A DNA stretch of 64,000 bases, taken from contig NZ_CP014168.1 of NCBI RefSeq assembly GCF_001717955.1, forward strand, positions 4,743,501 through 4,807,500, given 5' to 3'. Positions 37,891 through 46,756 of the stretch are shown piece after piece; within the stretch, counting starts at the first letter, position 1, and every line of letters starts with the position of its first letter. The translations under genes were made by a program, and so were the position numbers. The notes below the pieces were generated by a model, which worked only from the letters and a program-made list of their open reading frames with translations, ran no database searches and had not been told where the DNA came from. The DNA is from Sphingomonas panacis. GTDB lineage: Bacteria > Pseudomonadota > Alphaproteobacteria > Sphingomonadales > Sphingomonadaceae.

Positions 37891-38670
37891 TCAGCGCACG
37901 CTCGCCGCCAGCGCGCGCTCGCGCAGCCGTGCCGAGGCCGCCGCGTGGATGCCCGGCGCGGTGGCGAGGATGCCGAAGGCTTCGGCGGCTTGCGTGTTGA
38001 AGGCGAGCGCGCCGCCGAGCGCGTCGGTGATGATCGCGCCCGCTTCGGTCGCGATCAGCGCGGCGGCGGCGATGTCCCATTCGTTGCCCCAGCGCGCGGT
38101 GGCGACGAGATCGGCCTCGCCGGCGGCGACCATCGCGATGCGCAGCGCGATCGAATTGGGTTTGTCGACGACGACGAGATCGCGGTCGGCCTTGGGCAGG
38201 GCGTCGGTCGGCACGCGCGCGCCGACGAGGTCGGTGCGGTCGCTCGCCTGCAAGGCCACGCCGTTCCGCCACGCGCCGCCGCCGCGCACCGCGCGCCAAA
38301 TCTCGCCGCGCGCGGGCGCATCGAGCACGCCGATCATCGCTGCGCCGTCCTCGATCAGCGCGACCGACACCGACCAGCCGGGCCGCCCGCGCAGATAATC
38401 GCGCGTGCCGTCGATCGGATCGACCACCCACAGCCGGCTGCACGACAGCCGTGCGGCGCTGTCGGCGGTCTCTTCGGATAGCCAGCCCGCTTCGGGATCG
38501 AGTGCGGAGAGCCGCGCGTGGAGCAGCGCGTTGACTTCGAGATCAATGTCGCTGACCGGATTGCCGGGCGATTTCTCCCAGCGCGCGAAATCGGTCTGCC
38601 AGCGCGCCATCGCCAGCGCGCCGGCCTCGGCCGCGATATCGGCGATCCGGTCGGCGAGCGCGTCAGCCAC
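37891..38670 (-). CDS. Inositol monophosphatase-family protein, CysQ-like (3'(2'),5'-bisphosphate nucleotidase)
   Basis: This 259-residue protein has the metal-binding WVVDPIDGTRDYLRG and the C-terminal NEWDIAAAALIATEAGAIIT motifs of the Mg2+-dependent phosphatase family. The SPGNPVSDIDLEVN start is like CysQ enzymes that degrade PAP from sulfate assimilation or sulfation. Inositol phosphate or other substrates are possible. It overlaps pmbA by 8 bases and is read after it. Confidence 0.82.
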   Translation of the reverse strand: MADALADRIADIAAEAGALAMARWQTDFARWEKSPGNPVSDIDLEVNALLHARLSALDPEAGWLSEETADSAARLSCSRLWVVDPIDGTRDYLRGRPGWSVSVALIEDGAAMIGVLDAPARGEIWRAVRGGGAWRNGVALQASDRTDLVGARVPTDALPKADRDLVVVDKPNSIALRIAMVAAGEADLVATARWGNEWDIAAAALIATEAGAIITDALGGALAFNTQAAEAFGILATAPGIHAAASARLRERALAASVR

Positions 38671-40009
38671 TCGCGACCGTCATGCCGTCGATGCGGATGG
38701 TGGGGACGTTGGTGGCGTAGCGATATTCGAGATCGTTCGCGGGGGTAAGCTCGCGGAACATGTCCTTGAGATTGCCCGCGATCGTGAACTCGGCGACCGG
38801 CGTGGTGATCTCGCCATTCTCGATCAGGAAGCCGGCGGCGCCGCGGCTATAATCGCCGGTGACGCCGTTGACGCCCATGCCGATCAGCTCGGTGACGTAG
38901 ATGCCGCGCGGGATGTCCGCCATCAGCGCCTGTACCGACAGATGCCCCGCCGCCATGTGGAGGTTGCTGGTCGAGACGCCCGGTGCGCCGCCGACGCCGC
39001 GTGCGGCATGGCCGGTCGGCTCCAGCCCGAGCTGACGCGCCGAGGCGCTGTCGAGCAGCCAGCTTTCGAGCGCGCCGTCCTGCACGATCGCGAAGGGAGA
39101 CACCGGCAGCCCCTCGCCGTCGAACGGACGCGAGCGAAGCCCGCGTGGACGGTGCGGATCGTCCTCGATCCGCACGCCGGGCGCGAAGACGGCGGTGCCG
39201 AGCGCGTCGAGCAGGAAGCTGGTCCGGCGCGTGATCGCCTGTCCGCCGATCGCGCCGATGAAATGGCCGAGCAGGCTGGAGCCGACTCGCGGATCGAACA
39301 CCACCGGCAGCGCGCCGCTCTCGACGCGGCCGGGGTTGGCGCGCGCGACGGTGCGCTCGCCCGCGCGCGTGCCGATCTCCTCGGCGCTGTCGAGATCGCG
39401 GCGGCGGCGAGTCGAGTGATAGGCATAGTCGCGCACCATCGAACCGCCCTCCCCGGCCAGCACGCTCGCCGACAGGCCGTAGCCGGTCGCCGCATAAGCG
39501 GCGGCGAAGCCGTGGCTGGTGGCGAGTGCCCAGATCGAGCGCGACGCGCTGGCCGATCCGCCTTCGCTGTTGGTGACGCCGGCGACCGCGCGGGCGGCAT
39601 CCTCAGCGGCCAACGCGGCTTCGCGCAGCGATTCGGGCGAGGCTTCACCGCCGTCGTCGAGATCGAGCTGCGGCGGCGCGCCGCGCATGAGCCGATCCTT
39701 GGGGGCGAGACCGGCCCAGGCATCCTCGGGCGCCTCGCGCGCCATCGCCACCGCGCGTTCGACCAGCGCGGCGAGCGCATGTTCGCTGAAATCCGAGGTG
39801 GAGACGCTGGCCGAGCGATTGCCGGCGAAGACGCGCAAGCCCAGTTCCTCGCTTTCGCTGCGACCGACATCCTCAAGCGCGCCGAGCCGCACGGATACGT
39901 CGAGCGCGGTATCGGCAGCGAAAACGGCGTCGGCGGCGTCGGCGCCAGCGGCCCGGGCGCGATCCACGATTGCGGCGGCGCGATCCTGCGCCTGTTCGAT
40001 GGTCAACAT
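38663..40009 (-). CDS. pmbA: TldD/PmbA family protein (PmbA/TldE)
   Basis: This 448-residue protein is the TldE/PmbA half of a heterodimeric metalloprotease that matures small peptides such as microcins and pyrroloquinoline-type precursors in some species. Family blocks include RSESEELGLRVFAGNRSASVSTSDF, PVVFDPRVGSSLLGHFIGAIGG and GVNGVTGDYSRGAAGFLIENGEI. PmbA lacks the metal site of TldD, and no tldD is in the window. It lies 31 bp after ubiA. Confidence 0.9.
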   Translation of the reverse strand: MLTIEQAQDRAAAIVDRARAAGADAADAVFAADTALDVSVRLGALEDVGRSESEELGLRVFAGNRSASVSTSDFSEHALAALVERAVAMAREAPEDAWAGLAPKDRLMRGAPPQLDLDDGGEASPESLREAALAAEDAARAVAGVTNSEGGSASASRSIWALATSHGFAAAYAATGYGLSASVLAGEGGSMVRDYAYHSTRRRRDLDSAEEIGTRAGERTVARANPGRVESGALPVVFDPRVGSSLLGHFIGAIGGQAITRRTSFLLDALGTAVFAPGVRIEDDPHRPRGLRSRPFDGEGLPVSPFAIVQDGALESWLLDSASARQLGLEPTGHAARGVGGAPGVSTSNLHMAAGHLSVQALMADIPRGIYVTELIGMGVNGVTGDYSRGAAGFLIENGEITTPVAEFTIAGNLKDMFRELTPANDLEYRYATNVPTIRIDGMTVASG

Positions 40010-40040
40010 ATGTCGGACTTAGGCACGGACCCCGCGAAGG

Positions 40041-40958
40041 TCAAAGCGTCGCGACCGTCCCGACCACAAAACACGCGCAGAACATGAGGAATCCGGCGAA
40101 GCGGTTGGACCGGAAGCGGGCGAGCGCGCCGGCGCCGTCATCGGGCGAGAGCGTGCCGACCTGCCAGCCGAAATGCGCGGCGACCGGCAACAGCGCGGCG
40201 AGCGCGAGCGGATCGGGGCGGACCAGCCACACGGCCCCGCCCCACAGCAGCAGCGCGGCCACGTAGAACAGACCGACGCCGAGCCGGACCCGGCTGCCCA
40301 TGCGCAGCGCCGAGGAGCGCACGCCGATCAGCGCGTCGTCCTCGCGATCCTGCAGCGCGTAGATCGTGTCGTAGCCGATCACCCACGCGATCGACCCGGC
40401 GTAGAGCAGCAGGCCGGGGATGGTCAGCTTGCCCGCGATCTCGCTCCAGCCGACGAGGCACGCCCAGGAGAAGACCATGCCGAGCCACGCCTGCGGCCAC
40501 CAGGTGATTCGCTTCATGAACGGATAGCCGGCGACCAGCGCGAGGCTGAGCAAAGCGACGATCGCGGCATAGAGGTTCAACTGGAGCAGGACGACGAGGC
40601 CGATCAGGCACAAAGCGACCAGCCAGATCCACGCCGCCTTCAGGCTGACCGCGCCGCTCGCCAGCGGGCGGCTGCGCGTGCGCGCGACCTGCCGGTCGAG
40701 ATCGCGATCGACGATGTCGTTGTAGACGCAGCCCGCGCCGCGCATCGCGATGCTGCCGAGGAGCAGCCACAGGATCAGATCCCAGCGCGTGATGGCGCCG
40801 CCGGCGAGCGCGACGCCCCATGCGCCGGGCCAGAACAACAGCCACCAGCCGATTGGCCGGTCGAACCGCGCGAGCAGCGCGAACGGGCGCGCGGCGGCGG
40901 GAAGCAGGGCGACGAGGCCGCGGTGCTCGGTATCGGGGGTGAGGTCGGTGGTGGTCAT
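40041..40958 (-). CDS. ubiA: 4-hydroxybenzoate polyprenyltransferase
   Basis: This 305-residue membrane enzyme attaches the isoprenoid tail to 4-hydroxybenzoate in ubiquinone synthesis. The Mg-diphosphate motif NDIVDRDLD and the second Asp-rich loop YALQDREDDALIGVRSSA are present within about eight helices. I chose the ATG at 40958 (MTTTDLTPD); the frame upstream runs through a repeat. It probably forms an operon with pmbA and the CysQ-like gene. Confidence 0.93.
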   Translation of the reverse strand: MTTTDLTPDTEHRGLVALLPAAARPFALLARFDRPIGWWLLFWPGAWGVALAGGAITRWDLILWLLLGSIAMRGAGCVYNDIVDRDLDRQVARTRSRPLASGAVSLKAAWIWLVALCLIGLVVLLQLNLYAAIVALLSLALVAGYPFMKRITWWPQAWLGMVFSWACLVGWSEIAGKLTIPGLLLYAGSIAWVIGYDTIYALQDREDDALIGVRSSALRMGSRVRLGVGLFYVAALLLWGGAVWLVRPDPLALAALLPVAAHFGWQVGTLSPDDGAGALARFRSNRFAGFLMFCACFVVGTVATL

Positions 40959-40970
40959 GGTTGCGCCCTG

Positions 40971-41136
40971 CTCCCCTCCCTGGAAGGGAGGGGTCGGGGG
41001 TGGGTCGGTATGGGGCAAGCGTTACCTTCCCTCGTGAGCAACCCACCCCCAGTTTCGGGTGAACAGTGCCCCGCACTGTTCAGGTCATGCCGGGGGCATG
41101 ACCGACCCGAAACTCCTCCCTTCCAGGGAGGGGAGA
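40971..41136. repeat. Large nested inverted repeat between ubiA and ABC transporter genes
   Basis: The outer arms CTCCCCTCCCTGGAAGGGAG (from 40971) and their exact inverse at 41115-41136 enclose further palindromes: AGTTTCGGGT (41051) with ACCCGAAACT (41105), AACAGTGC/GCACTGTT (41062-41080), and CATGCC/GGCATG (41086-41100). The whole could extrude as a cruciform or fold as a large RNA stem. Confidence 0.8.
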
Positions 41137-41163
41137 CGTAAGGACGGGATAAGGAGCCCACCC

Positions 41164-42945
41164 TCACGCCGCCTCGCTGAACTGCAAACTCGCCAGCCGC
41201 GCGTACAGGCCGCCAGCGCCGATCAGGTCGGCGTGGCTGCCGCTTTCGACGATGCGGCCGTCGTTCATCACGATGATGCGCCGCGCCGCGCGCACGGTGG
41301 CGAGGCGGTGGGCGATGACGAGCGTGGTGCGGTTGGCCATCAGCCGCTCGAGCGCCTGCTGGACGAGTTGCTCGCTCTCGGCGTCGAGCGCGCTGGTCGC
41401 TTCGTCGAGCAGCAGGATCGGCGCGTCGCGGAGGAGCGCGCGGGCGATCGCGATGCGCTGGCGCTGGCCGCCCGAGAGGCGCGCCCCGCCCTCGCCCAGA
41501 AACGTGTCGAACCCGTCGGGCAGCTTGCGCAGGAATTCGGCGGCGTTGGCGGCCTCGGCGGCGGCCCAGAGCTGGTCGTCGCTCGCATCCCAACGGCCAT
41601 ACCGCAGATTGTCGCGCGCCGACGCGCCGAAGATCACGGTATCCTGCGGCACCATCGCGATCCGCTGCCGAATCGCGGCGGGGTCGGCGCGCGGCAGCGC
41701 GACGCCGTCGACCAGCACTTCGCCCGCATCGGGATCGTAGAAGCGCTGGAGCAACTGGAACAAGGTCGATTTGCCGGCGCCCGAGGGCCCGACGATCGCG
41801 ACCGTTTCGCCGGGCGCGACGCTCAGCGTGAAATCGTGCAGCGCCGCCACGTCGCGGCGCGTCGGGTAGCGGAACTCGACGTGCGAGAATTCCACCGTGC
41901 CGCGCGGCGGTTCAGGCAAGGCGACGGGCGATGCCGGCGCCGCGATCGAAGGGCGTTCGGCGAGCAGTTCGGACAGGCGCCCGGCGGCGCCCGATGCGCG
42001 GAGCAGGTCGCCATACACTTCGGTCAGCGAGCCGAACGAGCCGGTGACGATACCGGCGGTCAGCACGAACGCGGCGAGCGAGCCGCTCGACAGGCGCCCG
42101 CTCGCGACATCGTTGACGGTGTCCCACATCAGCAGCGTCACCGCGCCGAACAGCAGCCCCATCACCAGCGCGGTCATGATCGCGCGCAGCCGGAAACGGC
42201 GCTTGGCCGATTCGAAGCTCTGGTCGACGGCGGTGCGGAAGCGTTCGCCCTCGCGCGCTTCCTGCCCGAACGCCTGGACGATCTTCATCGCGCCGAGCGT
42301 CTCGACCGCGAGCGCACCGATATCGGCGACCCGGTCCTGGCTGGAACGCGAATATTGCCGCACGCGCCGGCCGAGCAGGAAGATCGGCGTGATGATGATC
42401 GGAATGCCGACGATCAGCGACAATGCCAGCTTGGGAGCAAGCGCGAACAGATAGACGATGCCGCCGATGCCGATGACGAGGCTGCGCAACGCGACCGAAA
42501 TCGTGCTGCCGACCGCATTTTCGATCTGCGCGGTGTCCGAGGTGAGGCGCGAGGCGATCTCGGACGGGCGATTCTCCTCGAACCAGGCGGGCGACAGCGT
42601 CAGCAGATTGGCGTGGACCGCGGTGCGGATGTCGGCGACGGTGCGCTCGCCCAGCCACGACACGCTGTAGAAACGCACCGCCGTCGCCACGGCGAGCACC
42701 AGCACGACGATGATGAGGTGATGGAAATAGGGCGCCACCGCGCCTGCGTTGGCGTGTTCGGCGAAACCATTGTCGACGATCTGCTTGAACGTCGCCGGGA
42801 AGGCGAGCGTCGCCCCCGCCGCCACGACGAGCGCGACCAGCGCGATCGCGATCCGGCCGGGATAGCGCGTGGCATGACGCCACACCATGCCGAGATTGCT
42901 CAACTTGCGCGATCCGCGCGGCTCGGCGTTGTCGACTTCAGCCAT
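41164..42945 (-). CDS. ABC exporter, fused permease and ATPase (MsbA/LmrA-like)
   Basis: This 593-residue half-transporter has six N-terminal membrane helices (about residues 25-310) and a C-terminal ATPase domain. Motifs are Walker A GPSGAGKST, Q-loop MVPQDTVIF, signature LSGGQRQRIAIARALL, Walker B ILLLDEATSALD and switch IAHRL. It should act as a homodimer that exports a lipid or hydrophobic compound. The substrate is not evident from sequence or neighbours. Confidence 0.93.
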   Translation of the reverse strand: MAEVDNAEPRGSRKLSNLGMVWRHATRYPGRIAIALVALVVAAGATLAFPATFKQIVDNGFAEHANAGAVAPYFHHLIIVVLVLAVATAVRFYSVSWLGERTVADIRTAVHANLLTLSPAWFEENRPSEIASRLTSDTAQIENAVGSTISVALRSLVIGIGGIVYLFALAPKLALSLIVGIPIIITPIFLLGRRVRQYSRSSQDRVADIGALAVETLGAMKIVQAFGQEAREGERFRTAVDQSFESAKRRFRLRAIMTALVMGLLFGAVTLLMWDTVNDVASGRLSSGSLAAFVLTAGIVTGSFGSLTEVYGDLLRASGAAGRLSELLAERPSIAAPASPVALPEPPRGTVEFSHVEFRYPTRRDVAALHDFTLSVAPGETVAIVGPSGAGKSTLFQLLQRFYDPDAGEVLVDGVALPRADPAAIRQRIAMVPQDTVIFGASARDNLRYGRWDASDDQLWAAAEAANAAEFLRKLPDGFDTFLGEGGARLSGGQRQRIAIARALLRDAPILLLDEATSALDAESEQLVQQALERLMANRTTLVIAHRLATVRAARRIIVMNDGRIVESGSHADLIGAGGLYARLASLQFSEAA

Positions 42946-43002
42946 CGGCGTCGCCTAGCAAAGCCGCCGTGCGTGCGCCACTGCTCGCGACGACAACATT
43001 TT

Positions 43003-43080
43003 GTTCCCTCGCGAACGCGGGGGTCCAGGGCCACGAGCGCAGCACTGCTTGACTAAGGCCCCCCGCGTTCACGGGGGAAC
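43003..43080. repeat. Inverted repeat upstream of PHA depolymerase gene
   Basis: Arms GTTCCCTCGCGAACGCGGGG (from 43003) and CCCCCCGCGTTCACGGGGGA (from 43059) match inversely at about 19 of 22 positions with a 35-bp loop. It lies between two divergent starts (ABC exporter and PHA depolymerase). Confidence 0.65.
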
Positions 43081-43187
43081 GGCGGGTAAGCGATGATCGA
43101 CGCGGTCGATCACGCTATCCGAAACTTGCTTTCGACCGGTGCGTTCTACTGTATGTTCATTCCCAGATAGATCGCTACATACGCCTC

Positions 43188-44402
43188 ATGCTGTACAACG
43201 CCTACGAACTGCAACGTTCCTTCCTCGCCGGCGCAAGCGCAATGGCCGATTTCAGCGCCGAGCTGCTCCAGAACCCGGCAAACCCGTTCTCCTATTTCGG
43301 TGGCGGGCCGGTGATCGCGTCCGCGCTGGAGGTGTTCGCGCATGCATCCGCGCCGCGCGGCAAGCCCGATTTCGGGCTCGACCGCACGCTGATCGACGGC
43401 GAGGAGGTCGATGTCATCGAGGAGATCGTGCTGCGCAAGCCGTTCGGGCAGCTCAAGCATTTCGCGCGGCGCGGGGTCGAGGGCGGTCCCAAGCTGCTGA
43501 TCGTCGCGCCGATGTCGGGCCATTTCGCGACACTGCTACGCGGCACCGTCGAGCGGATGCTGCCGGTCGCCGACGTGTACATCACCGATTGGCGCGACGC
43601 CAAGCTGGTGCCGATGTCGGAGGGCGCGTTCGGTTTCGAGGATTATGTCGATTACGTGATCGCCTTCCTGGAGGCGATCGGCCCGGATACGCACATGCTC
43701 GCGGTCTGCCAGCCGTCGGTGCCGTGCTACGCCGCCGCCTGCGTGATGAGCGCGGACAAGAATCCCTGCCGCCCCAAGACGCTGACGATGATGGGCGGAC
43801 CCGTCGATACGCGCGAGGCGCCGACCGCGGTCAACACGCTGGCGACCGAGCGGCCGCATAGCTGGTTCGAGCAGAACGTGATCGTCAAGGTGCCGCTCAC
43901 CTATCCGGGTGCGGGGCGGAAGGTCTATCCGGGCTTCCTCCAGCTCGCCGGCTTCATGTCGATGAACCTCGGCAACCACCTCGTTTCGCATTGGGAGATG
44001 TTCAAGCATCTCGTGCAGGGCGACGACGAAAGCGCCGATTCGACCAAGCGCTTCTACGAGGAATATCGTTCGGTCTGCGACATGACCGCCGAATTCTACC
44101 TGCAGACGATCGATCTGGTGTTCCAGAACCACGCGCTTCCCAAGGGCGAGATGACGCACCGGGGCCGCAAGGTCGATCCGGCGGCGATCACCGATATCGG
44201 CATCCTCGCGATCGAGGGGCTGCGCGACGATATCTCGGGAATGGGCCAGACGCGCGCGGCGCTCAACATCGCGACCAGCCTGCCCGACGCGAAGAAGTGC
44301 TATTTCAGCGTCGATGCCGGCCATTACGGCATCTTCAACGGCAGCAAATGGCGCAATCAGGTCGCGCCGGTGGTCGAGCAGTGGATGGCCGCGAACGCGT
44401 GA
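43188..44402 (+). CDS. phaZ: Intracellular polyhydroxyalkanoate depolymerase
   Basis: This 404-residue alpha/beta-hydrolase matches intracellular PHB depolymerases, which mobilise storage polymer. The nucleophile is Cys174 in AVCQPSVPCYAA rather than a serine lipase box; the catalytic His is in DAGHYGIFNG near residue 388. The N-terminal YNAYELQRSFLAGASAMADFSAELL block is typical. No clear Shine-Dalgarno sequence precedes the ATG. No other PHA gene is in the window. Confidence 0.92.
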   Translation: MLYNAYELQRSFLAGASAMADFSAELLQNPANPFSYFGGGPVIASALEVFAHASAPRGKPDFGLDRTLIDGEEVDVIEEIVLRKPFGQLKHFARRGVEGGPKLLIVAPMSGHFATLLRGTVERMLPVADVYITDWRDAKLVPMSEGAFGFEDYVDYVIAFLEAIGPDTHMLAVCQPSVPCYAAACVMSADKNPCRPKTLTMMGGPVDTREAPTAVNTLATERPHSWFEQNVIVKVPLTYPGAGRKVYPGFLQLAGFMSMNLGNHLVSHWEMFKHLVQGDDESADSTKRFYEEYRSVCDMTAEFYLQTIDLVFQNHALPKGEMTHRGRKVDPAAITDIGILAIEGLRDDISGMGQTRAALNIATSLPDAKKCYFSVDAGHYGIFNGSKWRNQVAPVVEQWMAANA

Positions 44403-44431
44403 TCTGCGGTAGTTCGGGTGATTAGCTCACC

Positions 44432-44513
44432 CCGTTCGTCCTGAGCTTGTCGAAGGACGTGCCGCATACGGAAACGCTTGGGGCACGCACTTCGACAAGC
44501 TCAGTGCGAACGG
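44432..44513. repeat. CGTTCG...CGAACGG repeat, copy 2
   Basis: Inverted arms CCGTTCGTCCTGAGCTTGTC (from 44432) and ACTTCGACAAGCTCAGTGCG (ending at 44513) match copy 1 at 37801-37881. It lies between convergent genes. Confidence 0.8.
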
Positions 44514-44558
44514 TTTTCAGGGCGTAAGCGAGGGCGGGGTTCCCCCCGCCCCCTGCCC

Positions 44559-45038
44559 TCAGACCGCCGTGGTCTCGACGACGGCGTGGCTGCTATCCTC
44601 GTCGCTCTTGATCGTGCCGCCGAACAGCATCTTGAGCCGCCCCGAGAGCGAGATGTCGGTTTCCCACAATTCCGCGCTCGCAATATCGAGCCGCAGCAGC
44701 GCGAGGTTGGGATCGCTCTTGCCGCCGGGGAACCACGCCTCGACCTGCTTGTTCCACAGCTTGTCGATCAGCGCCGGATCATTGTCCTGGCGGATCTCGC
44801 CAGCGAGGCAGGCGAAGAAATCATGGCCCTTGGACACGAACTGCGCCATCGCGCCGCCGCCGGACGCGAGGCGATTGTCCTTGCCGACGAAGAAGAACAG
44901 GGTGTCGACCTGATCGCGGTCGAGCTGGGCGGTCAGCGGTTCGCTGTGCTGGTCGTTTCCGGTCAGGCCGACCATCAGGAACGGGCTTTGCGCCATCTTG
45001 TCCCACATCGTCTGCTTGATCTTGTGCGTATCGCTCAT
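44559..45038 (-). CDS. Pyridoxamine 5'-phosphate oxidase-like split-barrel protein (general stress type)
   Basis: This 159-residue protein matches the FMN-binding split-barrel family often called general stress protein 26. The order is an N-terminal helix (KIKQTMWDKMAQSPFLMVGLTG), strand segments (TAQLDRDQVDTLFFFVGKDNRLA, FACLAGEIRQDND) and the KLWNKQVEAWFPGGKSDPNLALLRLDIASAELWE C-terminal block. Ligand (FMN or F420) is not proven. The ATG at 45038 follows AGGAGAGCGACG. Confidence 0.88.
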   Translation of the reverse strand: MSDTHKIKQTMWDKMAQSPFLMVGLTGNDQHSEPLTAQLDRDQVDTLFFFVGKDNRLASGGGAMAQFVSKGHDFFACLAGEIRQDNDPALIDKLWNKQVEAWFPGGKSDPNLALLRLDIASAELWETDISLSGRLKMLFGGTIKSDEDSSHAVVETTAV

Positions 45039-45158
45039 CGTCGCTCTCCTCATTCAGATACAGGCCAATGAACGACGCAGCCGTGGCTTGGTTGCGCAGT
45101 GCCCGGAACGTCGCGGTGCGCGGCCCGTTGACCGGGCATCCACCAACGGAGACCATCC

Positions 45159-45302
45159 ATGCGCACCAAGATCCTTCTCGCCGTATCGCTGCTGCTCACC
45201 GCCACCGCCGTGGCGGGTTGCCGCGACGGGCGCCCCGGCTACGACAGCGACCGCCATCACGGCCACCATGGCCATCATCGCGGCGACCATCGCTATAACT
45301 GA
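45159..45302 (+). CDS. Small histidine-rich lipoprotein (47 aa)
   Basis: This 47-residue protein has a signal sequence with a lipobox (TAVAGC, Cys21), and a mature part of only 27 residues with seven histidines (DRHHGHHGHHRGDH). A GGAG ribosome site lies 7 bases before the ATG. It should be a lipid-anchored periplasmic peptide. Metal binding (Ni, Zn, Cu) is an inference from the His cluster. It is single and unlinked to known metal genes. Confidence 0.75.
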   Translation: MRTKILLAVSLLLTATAVAGCRDGRPGYDSDRHHGHHGHHRGDHRYN

Positions 45303-45396
45303 TGGTCATTCGTCGCCCCGGCGCAGGCCGGCCTGCCCGAGGCGACGGCTTCAACTTCCGCTCCGCGCGGCTGTCGGGGCTTGCGCCGCGATCGGC

Positions 45397-46623
45397 TTAC
45401 ATCGTCACCTTCAGCACCAACGTCCATGCCACCATCATGAACCCGTTGAGCATCGCGAAGACCGAGATGACCGCGATCGCGAGCCTCGGCCGCGCGGCAA
45501 GCGCGTTCGCGAGGACCAGCCAGAGCGGAAAGATCACCAGCGCGTAGCGCGCGAAGGACGCTATGCCGCCCGCGAGCGGCACCAGCGTGAGGAAAAGCGC
45601 GAGGATGAGCAGACGCGGACGCCGGAGGAAAGCGAGCCTCACCAGCACGCCGATGGCGAGCCACGCCACGACGAAGCTGATAACGTTCACGTCCGGCACG
45701 CGATCAGGATGGAACGCGCCGTCCAGCAGAGTCGAGACGGGATTGCCGAAGCTCCGGCCCCAGGCTTTTTGCACATGCACGAACGCGAGCGCGTCGCCGG
45801 TGCGCGATCGAAGATACAGCATGAAGGCCGCGAGCGCGAACATCGGGGGAAGCGCCCCCGCGACGATACCGACCAGCTCCGACGGGCGGGGCGCCGGCTT
45901 TCCTGTCGCCGCGCGGCCGAGAAAGAGGCGGTCTGTCGCCGCCCAGGCGTAGGGCAGCAGCAATCCCACGCCGAGGTTGCGGGTCAATACCGCCGCAGCG
46001 GCCACCGTCCCCGCCGCCATCCATTTCCGGCTTCGGATCAGGAGAAACGCGCCGGTCAGGCACAGCAGAAACAGCGATTCGGTGTAGGCAGCGGAGAAGA
46101 TGTAACTGCCCGGAGCGACGCAGAGCAGTATCACGGCGAGATCGGCGGTCTTCCTGTCGAACTCGGCACAGGCGAGCCGATGGACGAGAATCATCGCCGC
46201 CAGAAAGCTCAGGTTGGAGATCACCAGCATGGCTTCGAAGGCGCTCAGCCCGGTGACGCTCGACATCCCGGCGGCGAGCGCGGGATAAGCGGGGAAAAAC
46301 GCCCAGTTCGCCTGCCCGTCCGCCCCGGCGAGACTCTGATAGCCGTGCTTGGCGAGGCCGACGTACCAGCCCGTATCCCATGCACCCCAGATGTTCAGCC
46401 AGTGATGTGGACTGAAGCGAAGCGCGCCATCGAGCGTCGTGACCGGCCGGACATAGGTCTCGGTCAGCAGCCCCACCACCAGCAGCGCCAATCGGCTGAG
46501 CGTGACGGCGTATATCACAACGGAATAGTGTCGCAGCATCCCGGCAAGCGCGAGCAGCGGCGCGTGCCGAGCGCGCGGGCTGGACGTCGATACCGACTCG
46601 GTGGCCGCGCCGCCGTCTACCAA
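45397..46623 (-). CDS. PIG-V-like mannosyltransferase family membrane protein
   Basis: This 408-residue protein has about ten membrane helices. The first external loop holds WGAWDTGWYVGLAKHGY, the WDxxWY motif of the GPI-mannosyltransferase II/PIG-V-like group, and is followed by FFPAYPALA. It probably transfers a sugar from a polyprenyl-phosphate donor to an envelope glycan or lipid. The real acceptor is unknown. It is monocistronic. Confidence 0.82.
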   Translation of the reverse strand: MVDGGAATESVSTSSPRARHAPLLALAGMLRHYSVVIYAVTLSRLALLVVGLLTETYVRPVTTLDGALRFSPHHWLNIWGAWDTGWYVGLAKHGYQSLAGADGQANWAFFPAYPALAAGMSSVTGLSAFEAMLVISNLSFLAAMILVHRLACAEFDRKTADLAVILLCVAPGSYIFSAAYTESLFLLCLTGAFLLIRSRKWMAAGTVAAAAVLTRNLGVGLLLPYAWAATDRLFLGRAATGKPAPRPSELVGIVAGALPPMFALAAFMLYLRSRTGDALAFVHVQKAWGRSFGNPVSTLLDGAFHPDRVPDVNVISFVVAWLAIGVLVRLAFLRRPRLLILALFLTLVPLAGGIASFARYALVIFPLWLVLANALAARPRLAIAVISVFAMLNGFMMVAWTLVLKVTM

Positions 46624-46756
46624 AGCACATCTCCCCGCTTCGTCTGCGGCAGATATCGCTTTGCAGGCCCGATACCCAGCGTCGCCGTCCGAAGCTGGTC
46701 GCTATCGCGTCAACGTCGGGCGATCACAATATGTCTCGGGCGTGGACGGAGATCGC

